The translations under genes were made by a program, and so were the position numbers. Positions 1 to 8,457 of a stretch of 64,000 bases of DNA are shown in pieces (position 1 is the first letter of the stretch; each line of letters begins with the position of its first letter). The stretch comes from Microbacterium thalassium (GTDB lineage Bacteria; Actinomycetota; Actinomycetes; Actinomycetales; Microbacteriaceae). The notes under the pieces were generated by a model. It was given only the letters and a program-made list of their open reading frames with translations, ran no database searches and was not told the DNA's origin. The DNA is taken from NCBI RefSeq assembly GCF_014208045.1, contig NZ_JACHML010000001.1, positions 1,860,001-1,924,000 of the forward strand, given 5' to 3'.

Positions 1-86
1 GCGCCAACGAGCTGCTCGCGCAGCAGGGTGCGGACCCGGTCGACTGGCGCATCCCCGACGTGCAGGGAGGCCCGGCGGATGCTTGA
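1..86 (+). CDS. 3' end of an unidentified gene
   Basis: An open frame enters the window (first full codon at base 3) and stops with TGA at 84-86. The last residues read NELLAQQGADPVDWRIPDV and so on; I do not recognise the family from this 27-residue tail. The stop overlaps the proposed start of the acetyltransferase gene by 8 nt (ATGCTTGA), which suggests translational coupling within one operon. Codon use (G/C at third positions) matches real genes in the window. Confidence 0.55.
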   Translation, partial: ANELLAQQGADPVDWRIPDVQGGPADA

Positions 87-693
87 GGAGGAGTACAACA
101 AGGACCGGCGCCGGCTCCCGTGGCACCTGCGCCGGATGCCCGAGCCCGAGCGCCCGTTCTCGTACACGATCCGCCCCGTGGAGGACCGGGATGTGCCCGA
201 GATCCGCGAGATCTACAACTACTACGTCACCAACTCGGTGGTGACCTTCGACGAGAAGAAGTGGACGGTCAAGCAGTGGCGCGACAAGATCGCCCACATC
301 CGCAAGCTCGACCTGCCGTTCCTGGTCGCCGAGTCGCCGTCGGGCCAGGTGCTCGGGTACGCGTACGTGTCACCGTGGTCGGGCAAGGCGAGCTACCGCT
401 ACACCGTCGAGAACTCGATCTACCTCGGACACGCGGCGGCAGGAAAGGGCCTCGGCCGCGCCCTCATGGAGGCCCTCATCGCCGCGTGCGAGGAGCAGGG
501 CATCCGCGAGATGGTCGCCGTCATCAGCGACAAGGGCGCCGAGGGCTCGATCGCACTGCACGAGAAGCTCGGATTCACCGAGGTGGGGCGCATGGGACGC
601 GTCGGGTTCAAGTTCGGCCGGTGGCTGGGCACCGTGTACCTGCAGAAGTCGCTCGAGCCGCGCAAGAAGAAGCGGAGCCTGTTCAGCCGCTGA
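79..693 (+). CDS. GNAT family N-acetyltransferase, phosphinothricin acetyltransferase (PAT) type
   Basis: Probable cytoplasmic acetyl-CoA-dependent N-acetyltransferase of 204 residues. The GNAT core runs from about residue 28 (YTIRPVEDRDVPEIREIYN) to 190. The acetyl-CoA loop AAGKGLGRALME lies near residue 120, and the C-terminal signature SIALHEKLGFTEVG, then GFKFGRW, is characteristic of the PAT/MddA branch that acetylates methionine sulfoximine or similar amino-acid analogues. I prefer ATG at 79 over a GTG at 28 because it overlaps the upstream stop and avoids an unconserved leader. The tail KKKRS is basic. The natural substrate cannot be read from sequence. It converges with the ABC importer operon 18 nt downstream. 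Confidence 0.85.
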   Translation: MLEEEYNKDRRRLPWHLRRMPEPERPFSYTIRPVEDRDVPEIREIYNYYVTNSVVTFDEKKWTVKQWRDKIAHIRKLDLPFLVAESPSGQVLGYAYVSPWSGKASYRYTVENSIYLGHAAAGKGLGRALMEALIAACEEQGIREMVAVISDKGAEGSIALHEKLGFTEVGRMGRVGFKFGRWLGTVYLQKSLEPRKKKRSLFSR

Positions 694-711
694 CCCCGCC
701 GCGTGTCCGCG

Positions 712-1515
712 CTACCCGGCCGCGCTCGGATCGATCGTCGGGATCGCCGCGAGCAGGCGCCTCGTGTAGGCCACCTGGGGCTGCAGCAGCACCTTCTCGG
801 TCGGTCCCTCCTCGACGATGCGGCCGTCCTTCATGACGATCACGTCGTCGCACAGGCTCTGCACCACGCCGATGTCGTGCGAGACCATGACCAGCGCCAT
901 GGCCTCGCGCCGCCGCAGCTCGGCCAGCAGCTCGAGGATCTGCGCGCGGACGCTGACATCCAGCGCCGACAGCGGCTCGTCGCCCACGAGGAGGCGCGGA
1001 CGGTGGGCGATCGCGCGCGCGATCGCGATCCGCTGGCGCTGCCCGCCGGAGAACTCGTGCGGGAACCGCGACGCCATGTCGGGCTCGAGGCCGACCTCCT
1101 CGAGCACCTCGCGCACGCGAGCGCGCCGGTCGTCGTCGATCCCGAGCGCCCACAGCGGTTCGGCGATGATCCGACCGACGCTCATGCGCGGGTCGAGCGA
1201 GGAGTACGGGTCCTGGAAGACGATGCCCGTGGAGCGGCGCAGCCAGTGCAGGTCGCGCGCCGAGGCGTTCGCGTCGACCGTGCGCCCGTCGAACTCCACG
1301 GTGCCCGACGTGGGGGAGTCCAGCGCCAGCAGCAGCCGCACCAGAGTCGACTTGCCGGAGCCCGACTCGCCGATGATGCCGACCGCGCTGCCGTCTCGCA
1401 CGTCGATGTCGGCATCGTCGAGGGCCGTGGTGTACGAGGTCCGCTCGAACGGCATCCGCTTCGGCACGGGGAAGCGGCGTGTGAGTCCCCGGCCGCTCAG
1501 CAGCACGTCGCTCAT
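712..1515 (-). CDS. Peptide/nickel-type ABC transporter ATP-binding protein (DppF/OppF-like)
   Basis: Second ATPase of a five-gene importer operon, 267 residues. It shows Walker [11 protein letters not shown]-loop [16 protein letters not shown], signature [14 protein letters not shown], Walker [15 protein letters not shown] and switch histidine VSHDIG. The '[10 protein letters not shown]' sequence is typical of OppF/DppF proteins. Start ATG at 1515 overlaps the stop of the upstream ATPase by 4 nt (ATGA); a longer frame to 1536 would overlap that gene more and is not favoured. It should pair with the neighbouring ATPase to power the two permeases. The transported substrate (peptide, nickel or other) is not determined. 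Confidence 0.92.
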   Translation of the reverse strand: MSDVLLSGRGLTRRFPVPKRMPFERTSYTTALDDADIDVRDGSAVGIIGESGSGKSTLVRLLLALDSPTSGTVEFDGRTVDANASARDLHWLRRSTGIVFQDPYSSLDPRMSVGRIIAEPLWALGIDDDRRARVREVLEEVGLEPDMASRFPHEFSGGQRQRIAIARAIAHRPRLLVGDEPLSALDVSVRAQILELLAELRRREAMALVMVSHDIGVVQSLCDDVIVMKDGRIVEEGPTEKVLLQPQVAYTRRLLAAIPTIDPSAAG

Positions 1516-2300
1516 TCGGCACCTCCCGGGCGCCACAGCGTGGCGGTGGCGTCGCGCAGCAGTCCCTGCGTGACGGCGGATGCCGGTGCGCTCAGCAGCG
1601 TCGACGTGGGCGCCTGCTCGACCACGCGCCCCTTCTCCAGGACGACGCCGTGCGTGGCGATCTGCGAGAGCACCGCGAGATCGTGGGTGATGAACACCAG
1701 CCCCATGCCCGAGTCCTGCGCCAGCGACAGCAGGAGCGCGAGGATCTCGGCCTGGATCGTGACGTCGAGGGCCGTCGTGGGCTCGTCGGCGATCAGCAGA
1801 CGCGGGCGACAGGCCAGCGCCATCGCGACCGCGACGCGCTGCCGCTGCCCACCCGAGAGCTGGTGCGGGTAGCGGTGGACGATGAGCTCGGGGTCGGGCA
1901 GGGCCACGCGGCGCGCCTCATCGATCGCGCGGGCGGCCGCATCCGCTCTCGACAGCCCGCGATGGATGCGCAGCGACTCGGAGATCTGCCGGCCCACGGT
2001 GCGGATCGGGTTGAGGGCGGTGCGCGGCTCCTGGAACACGATGCCGATCTCGTCGCCGCGCAGGCGCGCGAGCTCGCGGTCGGGCAGCCCGATCAGCTCG
2101 CGGTCTTTCCACCGGATCGAGCCGCGCGCCTCGGCGCCGTCGGGCAGCAGCCCGAGGATCGCCAGCGCCGTGAGCGACTTGCCCGAGCCGGATTCGCCGA
2201 TGAGCCCCACGCGCGCGCCGTCGGGCACCGTGAACGTCACGCCGTCGACGACGCGGCGCCCGCCGATGTCGACGACGAGATCCTCCACGACGAGCGTCAT
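1512..2300 (-). CDS. Peptide/nickel-type ABC transporter ATP-binding protein (DppD/OppD-like)
   Basis: First ATPase of the importer operon, 262 residues, starting ATG at 2300 inside the stop of the permease gene (ATGA overlap). Motifs in order: Walker [11 protein letters not shown]-loop [16 protein letters not shown], signature [16 protein letters not shown], Walker [15 protein letters not shown] and switch ITHDLAV. The 'EPxxxLNPxxxxG' segment fits the OppD/DppD group. OppD/DppD proteins often carry a C-terminal Fe-S or oligopeptide motif; here the protein ends soon after the core ([13 protein letters not shown]), so it is a short version. Confidence 0.92.
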   Translation of the reverse strand: MTLVVEDLVVDIGGRRVVDGVTFTVPDGARVGLIGESGSGKSLTALAILGLLPDGAEARGSIRWKDRELIGLPDRELARLRGDEIGIVFQEPRTALNPIRTVGRQISESLRIHRGLSRADAAARAIDEARRVALPDPELIVHRYPHQLSGGQRQRVAVAMALACRPRLLIADEPTTALDVTIQAEILALLLSLAQDSGMGLVFITHDLAVLSQIATHGVVLEKGRVVEQAPTSTLLSAPASAVTQGLLRDATATLWRPGGAE

Positions 2301-3178
2301 GCCGTCACCTCCGGCACGTGGAGGCGCGCGGCGGGGTCGCGTCGGCTGAGCGTCGGGTCGGTCGCGTCGCGCAGGCCGTCGCCGAGCAGGTTCAGACCCA
2401 GCACCGTGACCGTGATCGCCAGGCCCGGCGGCAGCACGGCGAGCGGGTACACCGTCAGATACTGCTGCAGTTGATCCAGCAGCAGACCCCACGACGGCTC
2501 GGTCACCGGCGCGCCGAAGCCGAGGTACGACAGCCCGGCCTCGGCGAGCACGGCGATCGCCATGCCCCACGACAGCTGCACGATGAACACCGGTGCCACG
2601 TTGGGCAGCAGGTGGTGCCACAGGTTCTGGGACGGCGTGAGTCCCGACGCACGCCCGGCCAGGACGAAGTCGCTGTGCAGCACGCGGCGCAGCTCCGGCC
2701 GCGTGACCCGCGCGATGTTGACCCCGAATCCGATCCCCACCGACCAGACGACCACCCACAGCGACCCGCCCCACACCGCCGAGATCATCATCGCGATGAT
2801 CAGGACGGGGAAGGCGATGAGGACGTCGACGAGCACCGCGACCGACTCGCGGACCCAGCGGGCCGTCAGCGCGCCCAGCGCCGCCAGCGCGATGCCGAGC
2901 ACCGTCGCGACCGCGCCGGCGCCGACGGCCACGAGCACCGTCGTACGGGCGCCCGTCATGACCAGGCTCAGGATGTCGCGCCCCGAGCCGTCGGTGCCGA
3001 GCACGTGCGGCCAGCCGGGCGGCATCCAGCGGTTCGCGATCTCGACCTGCTGCGGATCGAACGGTGTCCACACCAGCGACAGCGCCGCCGTGAGCACGAC
3101 CGCGACGACCACGACGAGGCCGAAGCGACCCGTCGGCACGTGCCACAGGCGGCGCAGCCACGCGAGCCGGCCGGTCAT
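2297..3178 (-). CDS. ABC transporter permease (DppC/OppC-like)
   Basis: Integral membrane permease of 293 residues. An N-terminal helix (FGLVVVVAVVLTAALSLVW) is followed by the periplasmic-facing loop with GTDGSGRDILS, a sequence highly typical of DppC/OppC, and then by the BPD_transp_1 domain of five further helices. The EAA-type loop that docks with the ATPases is visible around VLAGRASGLTPSQNLWHHLLPN. ATG at 3178 overlaps the stop of the partner permease by 4 nt, so both subunits should be made in equal amounts. Confidence 0.93.
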   Translation of the reverse strand: MTGRLAWLRRLWHVPTGRFGLVVVVAVVLTAALSLVWTPFDPQQVEIANRWMPPGWPHVLGTDGSGRDILSLVMTGARTTVLVAVGAGAVATVLGIALAALGALTARWVRESVAVLVDVLIAFPVLIIAMMISAVWGGSLWVVVWSVGIGFGVNIARVTRPELRRVLHSDFVLAGRASGLTPSQNLWHHLLPNVAPVFIVQLSWGMAIAVLAEAGLSYLGFGAPVTEPSWGLLLDQLQQYLTVYPLAVLPPGLAITVTVLGLNLLGDGLRDATDPTLSRRDPAARLHVPEVTA

Positions 3179-4125
3179 GACGCCTCCCGCTGGCGGGGGT
3201 CGATGACGCGATGGACGAGGTCGACGACGAAGCCGACGATCAGCACGAAGCCGGTGAGCACCAGCAGCTCGCCCTGCACCTTGGGGAGGTCGCGCGCGCC
3301 GACGTCGGCGACCAGCATCCGTCCGATGCCGGGCAGGGAGAACAGCTGCTCGATCACGACGGCGCCGACGATGATGCCGGCGACCTGCAGGCCGAGCACC
3401 GAGATGACCGACAGGCCGACGTTGGGCAGCCCGTGACGGACGAGCGCGGTGGTGCGGGTCAGTCCTTTGGCCGCGGCGGCGCGGACGTAGTCCTGCCCGA
3501 TCGCCTGCAGCGTCGCGCTGCGCACGAACCGCATGAGCATCGCGCCCTCGACGACGCCGATCGTCAGCGCCGGCAGCACGAGCGCCCGCAGCGCCGCAGC
3601 CGGATCATTCCACCCGGCGCGGGGGAACCCCTGCGCCGGGAGCCATCCCAGCCACACCGCGAACACGACGACGAGCATCATGCCCGCCCACACCACGGGC
3701 ACCGCCGCGAGGGTCTGGGCCGACACGCTCAGCGCCGTGCCGCCGGCACGTCCGCGCCGGAGCGCCGAGATCACGCCCAGGGGAACGCTCAGCGTGATCG
3801 CGATCGCGAGCGACATCAGCCCCAGCGGGATCGTGACCTCGGCCTTCTGCGCGATCTCGGCCGCCACGCTCGACCCCGTCAGCAGGCTCGTGCCGAGGTC
3901 GCCGCGCAGCACGCCCCCGATCCACTCGAGGTACTGGACCGGCAGCGAGCGGTTCAGCCCCATGCTCTCGCGGATCGCGGCGATCTGCTCCGGCGAGCTG
4001 TTGACGCCGCCGATCAGCAGCGCGACATCCCCGGGGAGGACCCGCAGGGTCAGGAAGATCAGCGCGCTGGCGACGAAGAGACCCAGCAGCAGCAGGGTCA
4101 GCCGTGTCAGCGCGTACCGGATCAC
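3175..4125 (-). CDS. ABC transporter permease (DppB/OppB-like)
   Basis: Integral membrane permease of 316 residues. It begins with the DppB/OppB-type helix (ALTRLTLLLLGLFVASALIF), then LPGDVALLIGG and the family-typical LPVQYLEWIGGVLRGDLGTS segment, followed by the transmembrane permease domain. The docking loop DYVRAAAAKGLTRTTALVRHGLPN carries the EAA-like 'AxAKGL' motif. Start is GTG at 4125, overlapping the TGA of the binding-protein gene by 4 nt (GTGA). It forms the translocation pore with the DppC-like permease. Confidence 0.93.
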   Translation of the reverse strand: MIRYALTRLTLLLLGLFVASALIFLTLRVLPGDVALLIGGVNSSPEQIAAIRESMGLNRSLPVQYLEWIGGVLRGDLGTSLLTGSSVAAEIAQKAEVTIPLGLMSLAIAITLSVPLGVISALRRGRAGGTALSVSAQTLAAVPVVWAGMMLVVVFAVWLGWLPAQGFPRAGWNDPAAALRALVLPALTIGVVEGAMLMRFVRSATLQAIGQDYVRAAAAKGLTRTTALVRHGLPNVGLSVISVLGLQVAGIIVGAVVIEQLFSLPGIGRMLVADVGARDLPKVQGELLVLTGFVLIVGFVVDLVHRVIDPRQREAS

Positions 4126-5633
4126 CCGTCGCTCTTGGTCAGCTCGGCCAGGTTCAGCCGCTCGTTGACGTTGACCGACGGCATGCCCGCGACGTTCGTG
4201 CCCACCGCGAGGACGGATGCGCCGTTGTACAGCCAGTCCGCGGCGGCGTCCTCCGACACGATGCGCGCCGCGCGCTCCAGGAGCGTCGCCGCCTGGCTCT
4301 CGCTGGTGCTCGCGACCGCCTGCGCGTACAGATCCTGGACCTCGGCGCTGTCGTACGTGAAGTAGTAGTCGGGGTTCGCCCAGTTCTCGAAGTCGCGCGC
4401 CTCGGTGTGCAGCACGAAGCTCAGGTCGTAGTCCTGGTTGACGTAGACGTCGTTGAGCCACGTCGAGAAGTCCACCGACTCGACGGTCAGGGTGATGCCG
4501 ACCTCGTTGAGGTCGGACACGAGGATCTGCGGAATCGTGGTCGAGTAGAAGCTCGGGATCGTCAGCGTCAGCTCGAGGTCCTCGGCGCCCGCCTCGGCGA
4601 GCAGCGTCCGCGCGGTGTCGGGGTCGTACGGCGCGACGTCCGCCAGGTCCTCGTAGCCCGGGTCGAGCGACGGGATCGGGCCGTACAGCGTCTGGCCGGA
4701 CGCGAGCGCGTCGACGAACGCCTGGTGGTCGATGGACTGCCGGATCGCCTGGCGGACGCGCTGGTCGGCGAGCGGGCTGCCCTCGGACTGGTTGAACGCG
4801 AGCACCCCCTTGTCGGTGGACTCGCCGAGCACGAGCGCGTAGTCGCCGGTGGCCTCGATCTGGTCCTTGAGGTTCGCGTCGAACCCGGTCAGCACGTCGA
4901 CCTCGCCCGCGAGCGCGGCGTTGAGGGCCGCCTGGTTGTCGGGGATGTAGTCGAAGACGACCTCCGCGACCCCCGCGGAGTCGCCCCAGTACTCCTCGTT
5001 GCGGACGAACGTGATGCTGTCGCCCTGGCGCCAGCTGTCGAGGATGAACGGACCGGTCCCGTTCTCCGCGGTGTTGTAGTCGACCTTGTCGCCCTTCTTC
5101 AGGATGATCCCCGCGCGACCGGTGAGGTTCCACAGCAGCGTCGAGTCGGGAGCGCTCAGGGTGAGGGTGATCGTCTGGCCGTCGGCCTCGACGGACTCGA
5201 CGTTCGCCAGGCGTGCCGAATCGCTCCAGTCGTCGCTCTCCTGGCGTGTCTCGAGCGACCACACCACGTCGGCGGGCGTCAGCTCGGACCCGTCGTGGAA
5301 GGTGACCCCTTCGCGGAGGGTGAACGTGTAGGTCAGTCCGTCGGCGGAGACCGAGAAGTCGCTCGCGAGAGCGGGCACGATCTCCTGCTCGGGGGTGCGC
5401 GAGACCAGGCCCTGGTAGATGTTGTCGACGAGGATCTGGTCGAGTGCCGCACCGGCCGTCTTGCGGATGTCGAGGTTGCCGGGCTCGAGCACGAGCCGGA
5501 TCGCCACCGACGCGTCGGGGTCGGGCGTTCCGGTGGCGGTGGGAGCGGGGGCGCTCTCGCCCGAGCAGGCGGTGAGCGCGAGCGCGGTCGCGGCGACCAG
5601 AGCGGTCGCGGCGAGGGCTGTGCGGCGGAGCAT
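4122..5633 (-). CDS. Extracellular solute-binding lipoprotein, family 5 (DppA/OppA-like)
   Basis: Substrate-binding component of the importer, 503 residues, first gene of the operon. The signal peptide ends in a lipobox LTAC with Cys23 as the likely lipid-modified residue. A Ser/Ala/Pro/Thr linker follows, then the SBP_bac_5 fold with features such as DNIYQGLVSRTPEQEIVPALA, TFTLREGVTFHDG and RQAIRQSIDHQAFVDAL. ATG at 5633 is chosen because GAAAGG lies 7-8 nt upstream; in-frame extension to 5714 has no signal. It should deliver substrate outside the membrane to the two permeases. Family 5 proteins bind peptides, nickel, sugars or opines, so specificity is open. Confidence 0.93.
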   Translation of the reverse strand: MLRRTALAATALVAATALALTACSGESAPAPTATGTPDPDASVAIRLVLEPGNLDIRKTAGAALDQILVDNIYQGLVSRTPEQEIVPALASDFSVSADGLTYTFTLREGVTFHDGSELTPADVVWSLETRQESDDWSDSARLANVESVEADGQTITLTLSAPDSTLLWNLTGRAGIILKKGDKVDYNTAENGTGPFILDSWRQGDSITFVRNEEYWGDSAGVAEVVFDYIPDNQAALNAALAGEVDVLTGFDANLKDQIEATGDYALVLGESTDKGVLAFNQSEGSPLADQRVRQAIRQSIDHQAFVDALASGQTLYGPIPSLDPGYEDLADVAPYDPDTARTLLAEAGAEDLELTLTIPSFYSTTIPQILVSDLNEVGITLTVESVDFSTWLNDVYVNQDYDLSFVLHTEARDFENWANPDYYFTYDSAEVQDLYAQAVASTSESQAATLLERAARIVSEDAAADWLYNGASVLAVGTNVAGMPSVNVNERLNLAELTKSDG

Positions 5634-5712
5634 GGACGTCCTTTCGGGGCCTCCGCGCCCAGTGCGCGGAGTGCCGGCTCGCGGGGGGAGCGGCGTGGCC
5701 GGTGCGCAGACC

Positions 5713-5718
5713 ACTCTA
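5713..5718 (-). promoter_or_regulatory. Candidate -10 box of the ABC importer operon
   Basis: TAGAGT on the minus strand, about 80 nt upstream of the binding-protein start. It would give a leader of roughly 70 nt. No clear -35 hexamer is visible. The assignment rests on the TANNNT consensus and position only. Confidence 0.4.
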
Positions 5719-5762
5719 GAGACCCGCGGGCCCTGGTGCCGAACCCGCGCCGATCCTGCGCG

Positions 5763-6710
5763 TCAGTCCGCCCGTGCGCGCGTGCGGACGAGGTCGCCGA
5801 GGGCGGTCGGCTGCTCCTCCTGCACGTTGTGCCCGCTCGCCATGACCACGACGGATGCCGCGGGCACGCGCCGCGCGAATTCGGCAGCGTCGGCCTCGGT
5901 GACGTAGCCCCGGTCGCCCCGCACCAGTGTGATCGGCGAGCGCACGCCGGCGAGATCCTGCCAGCCCGACTCTCCCAGCACGCTCGCGAGGGCGTCCTGA
6001 CGGCCGGCGAGACGCGCGGACGACTCGGGATCGGCGGCGGCCGCGGCCGCGAGATGGGCGAAGTGGTGCTTCCACTCCACGCGTCCGTCCGCCCGCACGC
6101 GCGAGTTCAGGTAGACGCCGCGCTCGGCCGCCCGCCGCGATCCGCCGAGGCCGAAGGAGAGTGCCCGCTCGACGAGTTCGTCGCGCGTGGCCCAGTCGGT
6201 GGGCCCCGCGAAGAAGTCGCGCAGCTGGCTCGGGCCCGCGCTCTGATCGATGCCGGGCGTGATGTCGACCACCACGACATCGCGCACGAGATCCGGGTGC
6301 GATGCCGCCACCGCTGCCGCCGTCAGTCCGCCGAGCGACTGGCCGACGAGCACCTGGGGTGACGTGGTCCAGGCGTCCATCCCCGCGGCGACGTCCGGTG
6401 CGAGCACCCGTGCGACGTACGCGGCGTCGTCCCGCCACGACGAATCGCCATGGCCGGGGAGGTCGATCGCGAGCGCGGGCAGGCCCAGCGCGAGGATCGT
6501 GGTGTCCCACGTGTGGGCGTTCAGGCCCGCGCCGTGGAGGAACGTCACGATCGGCGCCTCGTCGCCGTAGCGCAGCCCGCTGAGCGTGCGGCCGTCGGCC
6601 AGCGCCAGCGAGACGCGCTCGCCGCGGGGCGCGGGGCCCGCGATGCCGGCGTCGGCGGCCTGGGCGGGAAGGAAGGAGAACTCGTCGAAGTGCTCGCTCA
6701 CGCGCACCAT
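5763..6710 (-). CDS. Alpha/beta hydrolase
   Basis: Soluble alpha/beta-hydrolase-fold protein of 315 residues. The oxyanion HG motif is in TFLHGAGLNAHTWD, the nucleophile elbow is VGQSLGG (Ser in G-Q-S-L-G), an acidic residue follows in VVVDITPG, and the catalytic His is in ASGHNVQEEQP near the C terminus. Helical cap residues lie between. Substrate is unknown. Start ATG at 6710 is favoured; GTG codons two and four residues later are alternatives and no good ribosome-binding site decides. It is divergent from the AhpD-like gene, 70 bp away. Confidence 0.85.
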   Translation of the reverse strand: MVRVSEHFDEFSFLPAQAADAGIAGPAPRGERVSLALADGRTLSGLRYGDEAPIVTFLHGAGLNAHTWDTTILALGLPALAIDLPGHGDSSWRDDAAYVARVLAPDVAAGMDAWTTSPQVLVGQSLGGLTAAAVAASHPDLVRDVVVVDITPGIDQSAGPSQLRDFFAGPTDWATRDELVERALSFGLGGSRRAAERGVYLNSRVRADGRVEWKHHFAHLAAAAAADPESSARLAGRQDALASVLGESGWQDLAGVRSPITLVRGDRGYVTEADAAEFARRVPAASVVVMASGHNVQEEQPTALGDLVRTRARAD

Positions 6711-6768
6711 TCTCACGCATGCCCGTCGCGGCGCGGCCCTGGCAGGGCCGCGCGTGCCGCGCAGTCGG

Positions 6769-6780
6769 TACGCTGACGTC
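6769..6780 (+). promoter_or_regulatory. Leaderless promoter of the AhpD-like gene
   Basis: TACGCT at 6769-6774 followed by exactly 6 nt and then ATG at 6781. With the usual 6-7 nt between -10 and transcription start, the transcript would begin at or next to the start codon. No Shine-Dalgarno sequence is present. Confidence 0.55.
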
Positions 6781-7272
6781 ATGAGCGAGCAGCCGCGTGT
6801 GCACCTGTCGCGGTCGGCGCGCCCGGCCTACCAGGCCCTGTCGGAGTTCTCCCGCACCGTCGGGCGCATCGCGGCCGAGTCCGGCGTCGACGACCGCCTG
6901 AAAGAGCTGGTGCAGATCCACGCGTCGCAGCTGAACGGATGCTCGTACTGCGTGCGGCAGCACGTGACGCGGGCGGTCGCCCTCGGGGTCGACGCCGACA
7001 CGATCGCGCAGATCGCCGCGTGGCGCGACTCCGGTGTGTTCAGCGAGCGCGAGCGCGCGGGCCTGGAGCTCGCCGAGGCGTACACCTTCATCCACGTCGA
7101 GGGCATCCCCGACGGCGTGTACGACCGCGTCGGCGCCGTGCTCACCGAGGCCGAGTACGTGGCGCTGAGCTGGATCATCGTCTCGATCAACGCGTTCAAC
7201 CGCCTGGCGATCGCCGGTCGCTACCTCGTGCCGCCGCAGACGCCGCAGGCATCCGAGACACCGGAGGAGTGA
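6781..7272 (+). CDS. Carboxymuconolactone decarboxylase family (AhpD-like) protein
   Basis: Protein of 163 residues with the all-helical AhpD/CMD fold. The redox motif C-S-Y-C (Cys54, Cys57) is followed by His61 in QLNGCSYCVRQHVTRA, the arrangement used by AhpD-like peroxide-reducing or thiol-disulfide proteins. The second half, LTEAEYVALSWIIVSINAFNRLAI, matches the conserved family helix with a W-x(8)-NR ending. Its stop overlaps the start of the following phosphatase gene by one base (TGATG), implying coupled translation. A role in peroxide or alkylhydroperoxide defence is inferred. Confidence 0.88.
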   Translation: MSEQPRVHLSRSARPAYQALSEFSRTVGRIAAESGVDDRLKELVQIHASQLNGCSYCVRQHVTRAVALGVDADTIAQIAAWRDSGVFSERERAGLELAEAYTFIHVEGIPDGVYDRVGAVLTEAEYVALSWIIVSINAFNRLAIAGRYLVPPQTPQASETPEE

Positions 7273-7988
7273 TGACGCCGGCGATCCTCGTCCCGGGCGC
7301 GGTCAACTTCCGCGACGTGGGCGGGCTCCCCGCCGAGGGCGGGGCCACCCGCGAAGGCGTGCTGTTCCGGTCGGGCAACCTCGCCCGGCTCGAAGACGCC
7401 GGCGTCGTCGCGCTCGGCGAGCTCGGCATCCGGCGCATCATCGACCTGCGCGCCGACGACGAGGTGCGCCATGCGCCCAGCCGCGTGGCGGGGCTGTCGC
7501 TCGTGACGCAGCGCGTGCCGCTGTTCCTCGGCTCCGTGGCGTCGTTCTTCTCCGGCGACGTGAGCCTCGACGACATGTACCGCCAGCTGATCACCGATTC
7601 GGCGGCCGGCGTGGTCGACGTCGTGCGCGGCGTCATCGCCGACCAGCCCGTGCTCGTGCACTGCACGGTCGGCAAGGACCGCACCGGGGTGACGGTCGCG
7701 GTGGCGCTGGCCGCGGCCGGCGTCGAAGCCGAAGCGGTCGTCGCCGATTACGCGCGCACCGAGGCGCTGCTGCCGGCGCGGCGCAACCGTCGCGTGGTCG
7801 AGCTGCTGCGCGCGCAGCATCCGGGCGCGCGCAACCTCGAAGACCTCGCGACGCGCTCGCCGGCCCCCGTCATGCGCGACCTGCTCGAGACCGTCGCCGC
7901 CGACTACGGCTCGGCGGCGGAGTACCTGCAGGCCCACGGCATGAGCGGCGACGAGGTCGCGGAGCTGCGGCGCGTCCTGATCGCGTGA
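7272..7988 (+). CDS. Tyrosine/serine protein phosphatase, PtpB-like
   Basis: Predicted soluble phosphatase of 238 residues. The N terminus NFRDVGGLP and LFRSGNL is characteristic of the Y_phosphatase3 (PtpB/LipA type) family. The catalytic P-loop is VHCTVGKDRTG with Cys131 and Arg137 (CX5R; the 'GKDRT' form seen in Mycobacterium PtpB). The C-terminal helices fit the family. PtpB-type enzymes dephosphorylate phosphotyrosine, phosphoserine or phosphoinositides; which applies here is unknown. ATG overlaps the AhpD-like stop by 1 nt and the upstream GGAGGAG can serve as ribosome-binding site. Confidence 0.9.
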   Translation: MTPAILVPGAVNFRDVGGLPAEGGATREGVLFRSGNLARLEDAGVVALGELGIRRIIDLRADDEVRHAPSRVAGLSLVTQRVPLFLGSVASFFSGDVSLDDMYRQLITDSAAGVVDVVRGVIADQPVLVHCTVGKDRTGVTVAVALAAAGVEAEAVVADYARTEALLPARRNRRVVELLRAQHPGARNLEDLATRSPAPVMRDLLETVAADYGSAAEYLQAHGMSGDEVAELRRVLIA

Positions 7989-7995
7989 CGGCGCG

Positions 7996-8457
7996 TCAGG
8001 AGGAGCGCGTGCGTCGCCGCGGCACGTAGTTGCCGTCCTCGAGACCGGCCTCGATCTCGAAGCGGTTGCGCAGCGCATCGCGGCCCGCCGCGAGGTACAG
8101 CAGCGGCATGAGCAGACCGTAGCGGCGCCACTGGCGCTCGTGGACCGCCTCGTGCCGCAGCAGGCGCTCGTCGATCGTGCCGTCGCCGGTGAGGAAGCAT
8201 CCGCCCACGCACACGCCGCCGCGCGGGTACGCCCACGACGGCAGTCCGCGGAAGACCCACAGGGTCCCCCTCCGCTCGATCCGGCCGGTGCTCCACAGGG
8301 TTCCCCAGATCCATCCGACGGTGCACCCGTACAGGTACCCGACGAAGCTGATCGGGGAGTCCAGCAGCACGCGGGGGATGAGGCGGTCGATGCGCCGCCC
8401 GCGCTCGACGGCTCGCTCGGCCGCGGCCTGCCATCCCGCCGGCGGGCGGGCGATCAC
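7996..8457 (-). CDS. Uncharacterised 153-aa protein with an HEAVH motif
   Basis: GTG at 8457 overlaps the arginase-like gene stop by 4 nt (GTGA), so it is probably the second gene of that operon. I do not recognise a named family with certainty. Residues LLRHEAVHERQWRRYG contain an HExxH zinc-protease-like motif (HEAVH), preceded by a hydrophobic stretch (SFVGYLYGCTVGWIWGTLW) and followed by LLMPLLYLAAG and an acidic residue in RNRFEIEAGLEDGNYV. That layout could be a small peptidase-like or a purely structural metal-site protein. Its end is 8 bp from the end of the convergent phosphatase gene. Confidence 0.75.
   Translation of the reverse strand: MIARPPAGWQAAAERAVERGRRIDRLIPRVLLDSPISFVGYLYGCTVGWIWGTLWSTGRIERRGTLWVFRGLPSWAYPRGGVCVGGCFLTGDGTIDERLLRHEAVHERQWRRYGLLMPLLYLAAGRDALRNRFEIEAGLEDGNYVPRRRTRSS

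Noticed and set aside
3175..5262. A 695-residue permease with a long N-terminal extension
   Set aside because: The extension is an alternative reading of the binding-protein gene; the GTG at 4125 overlapping the previous stop is the natural start.
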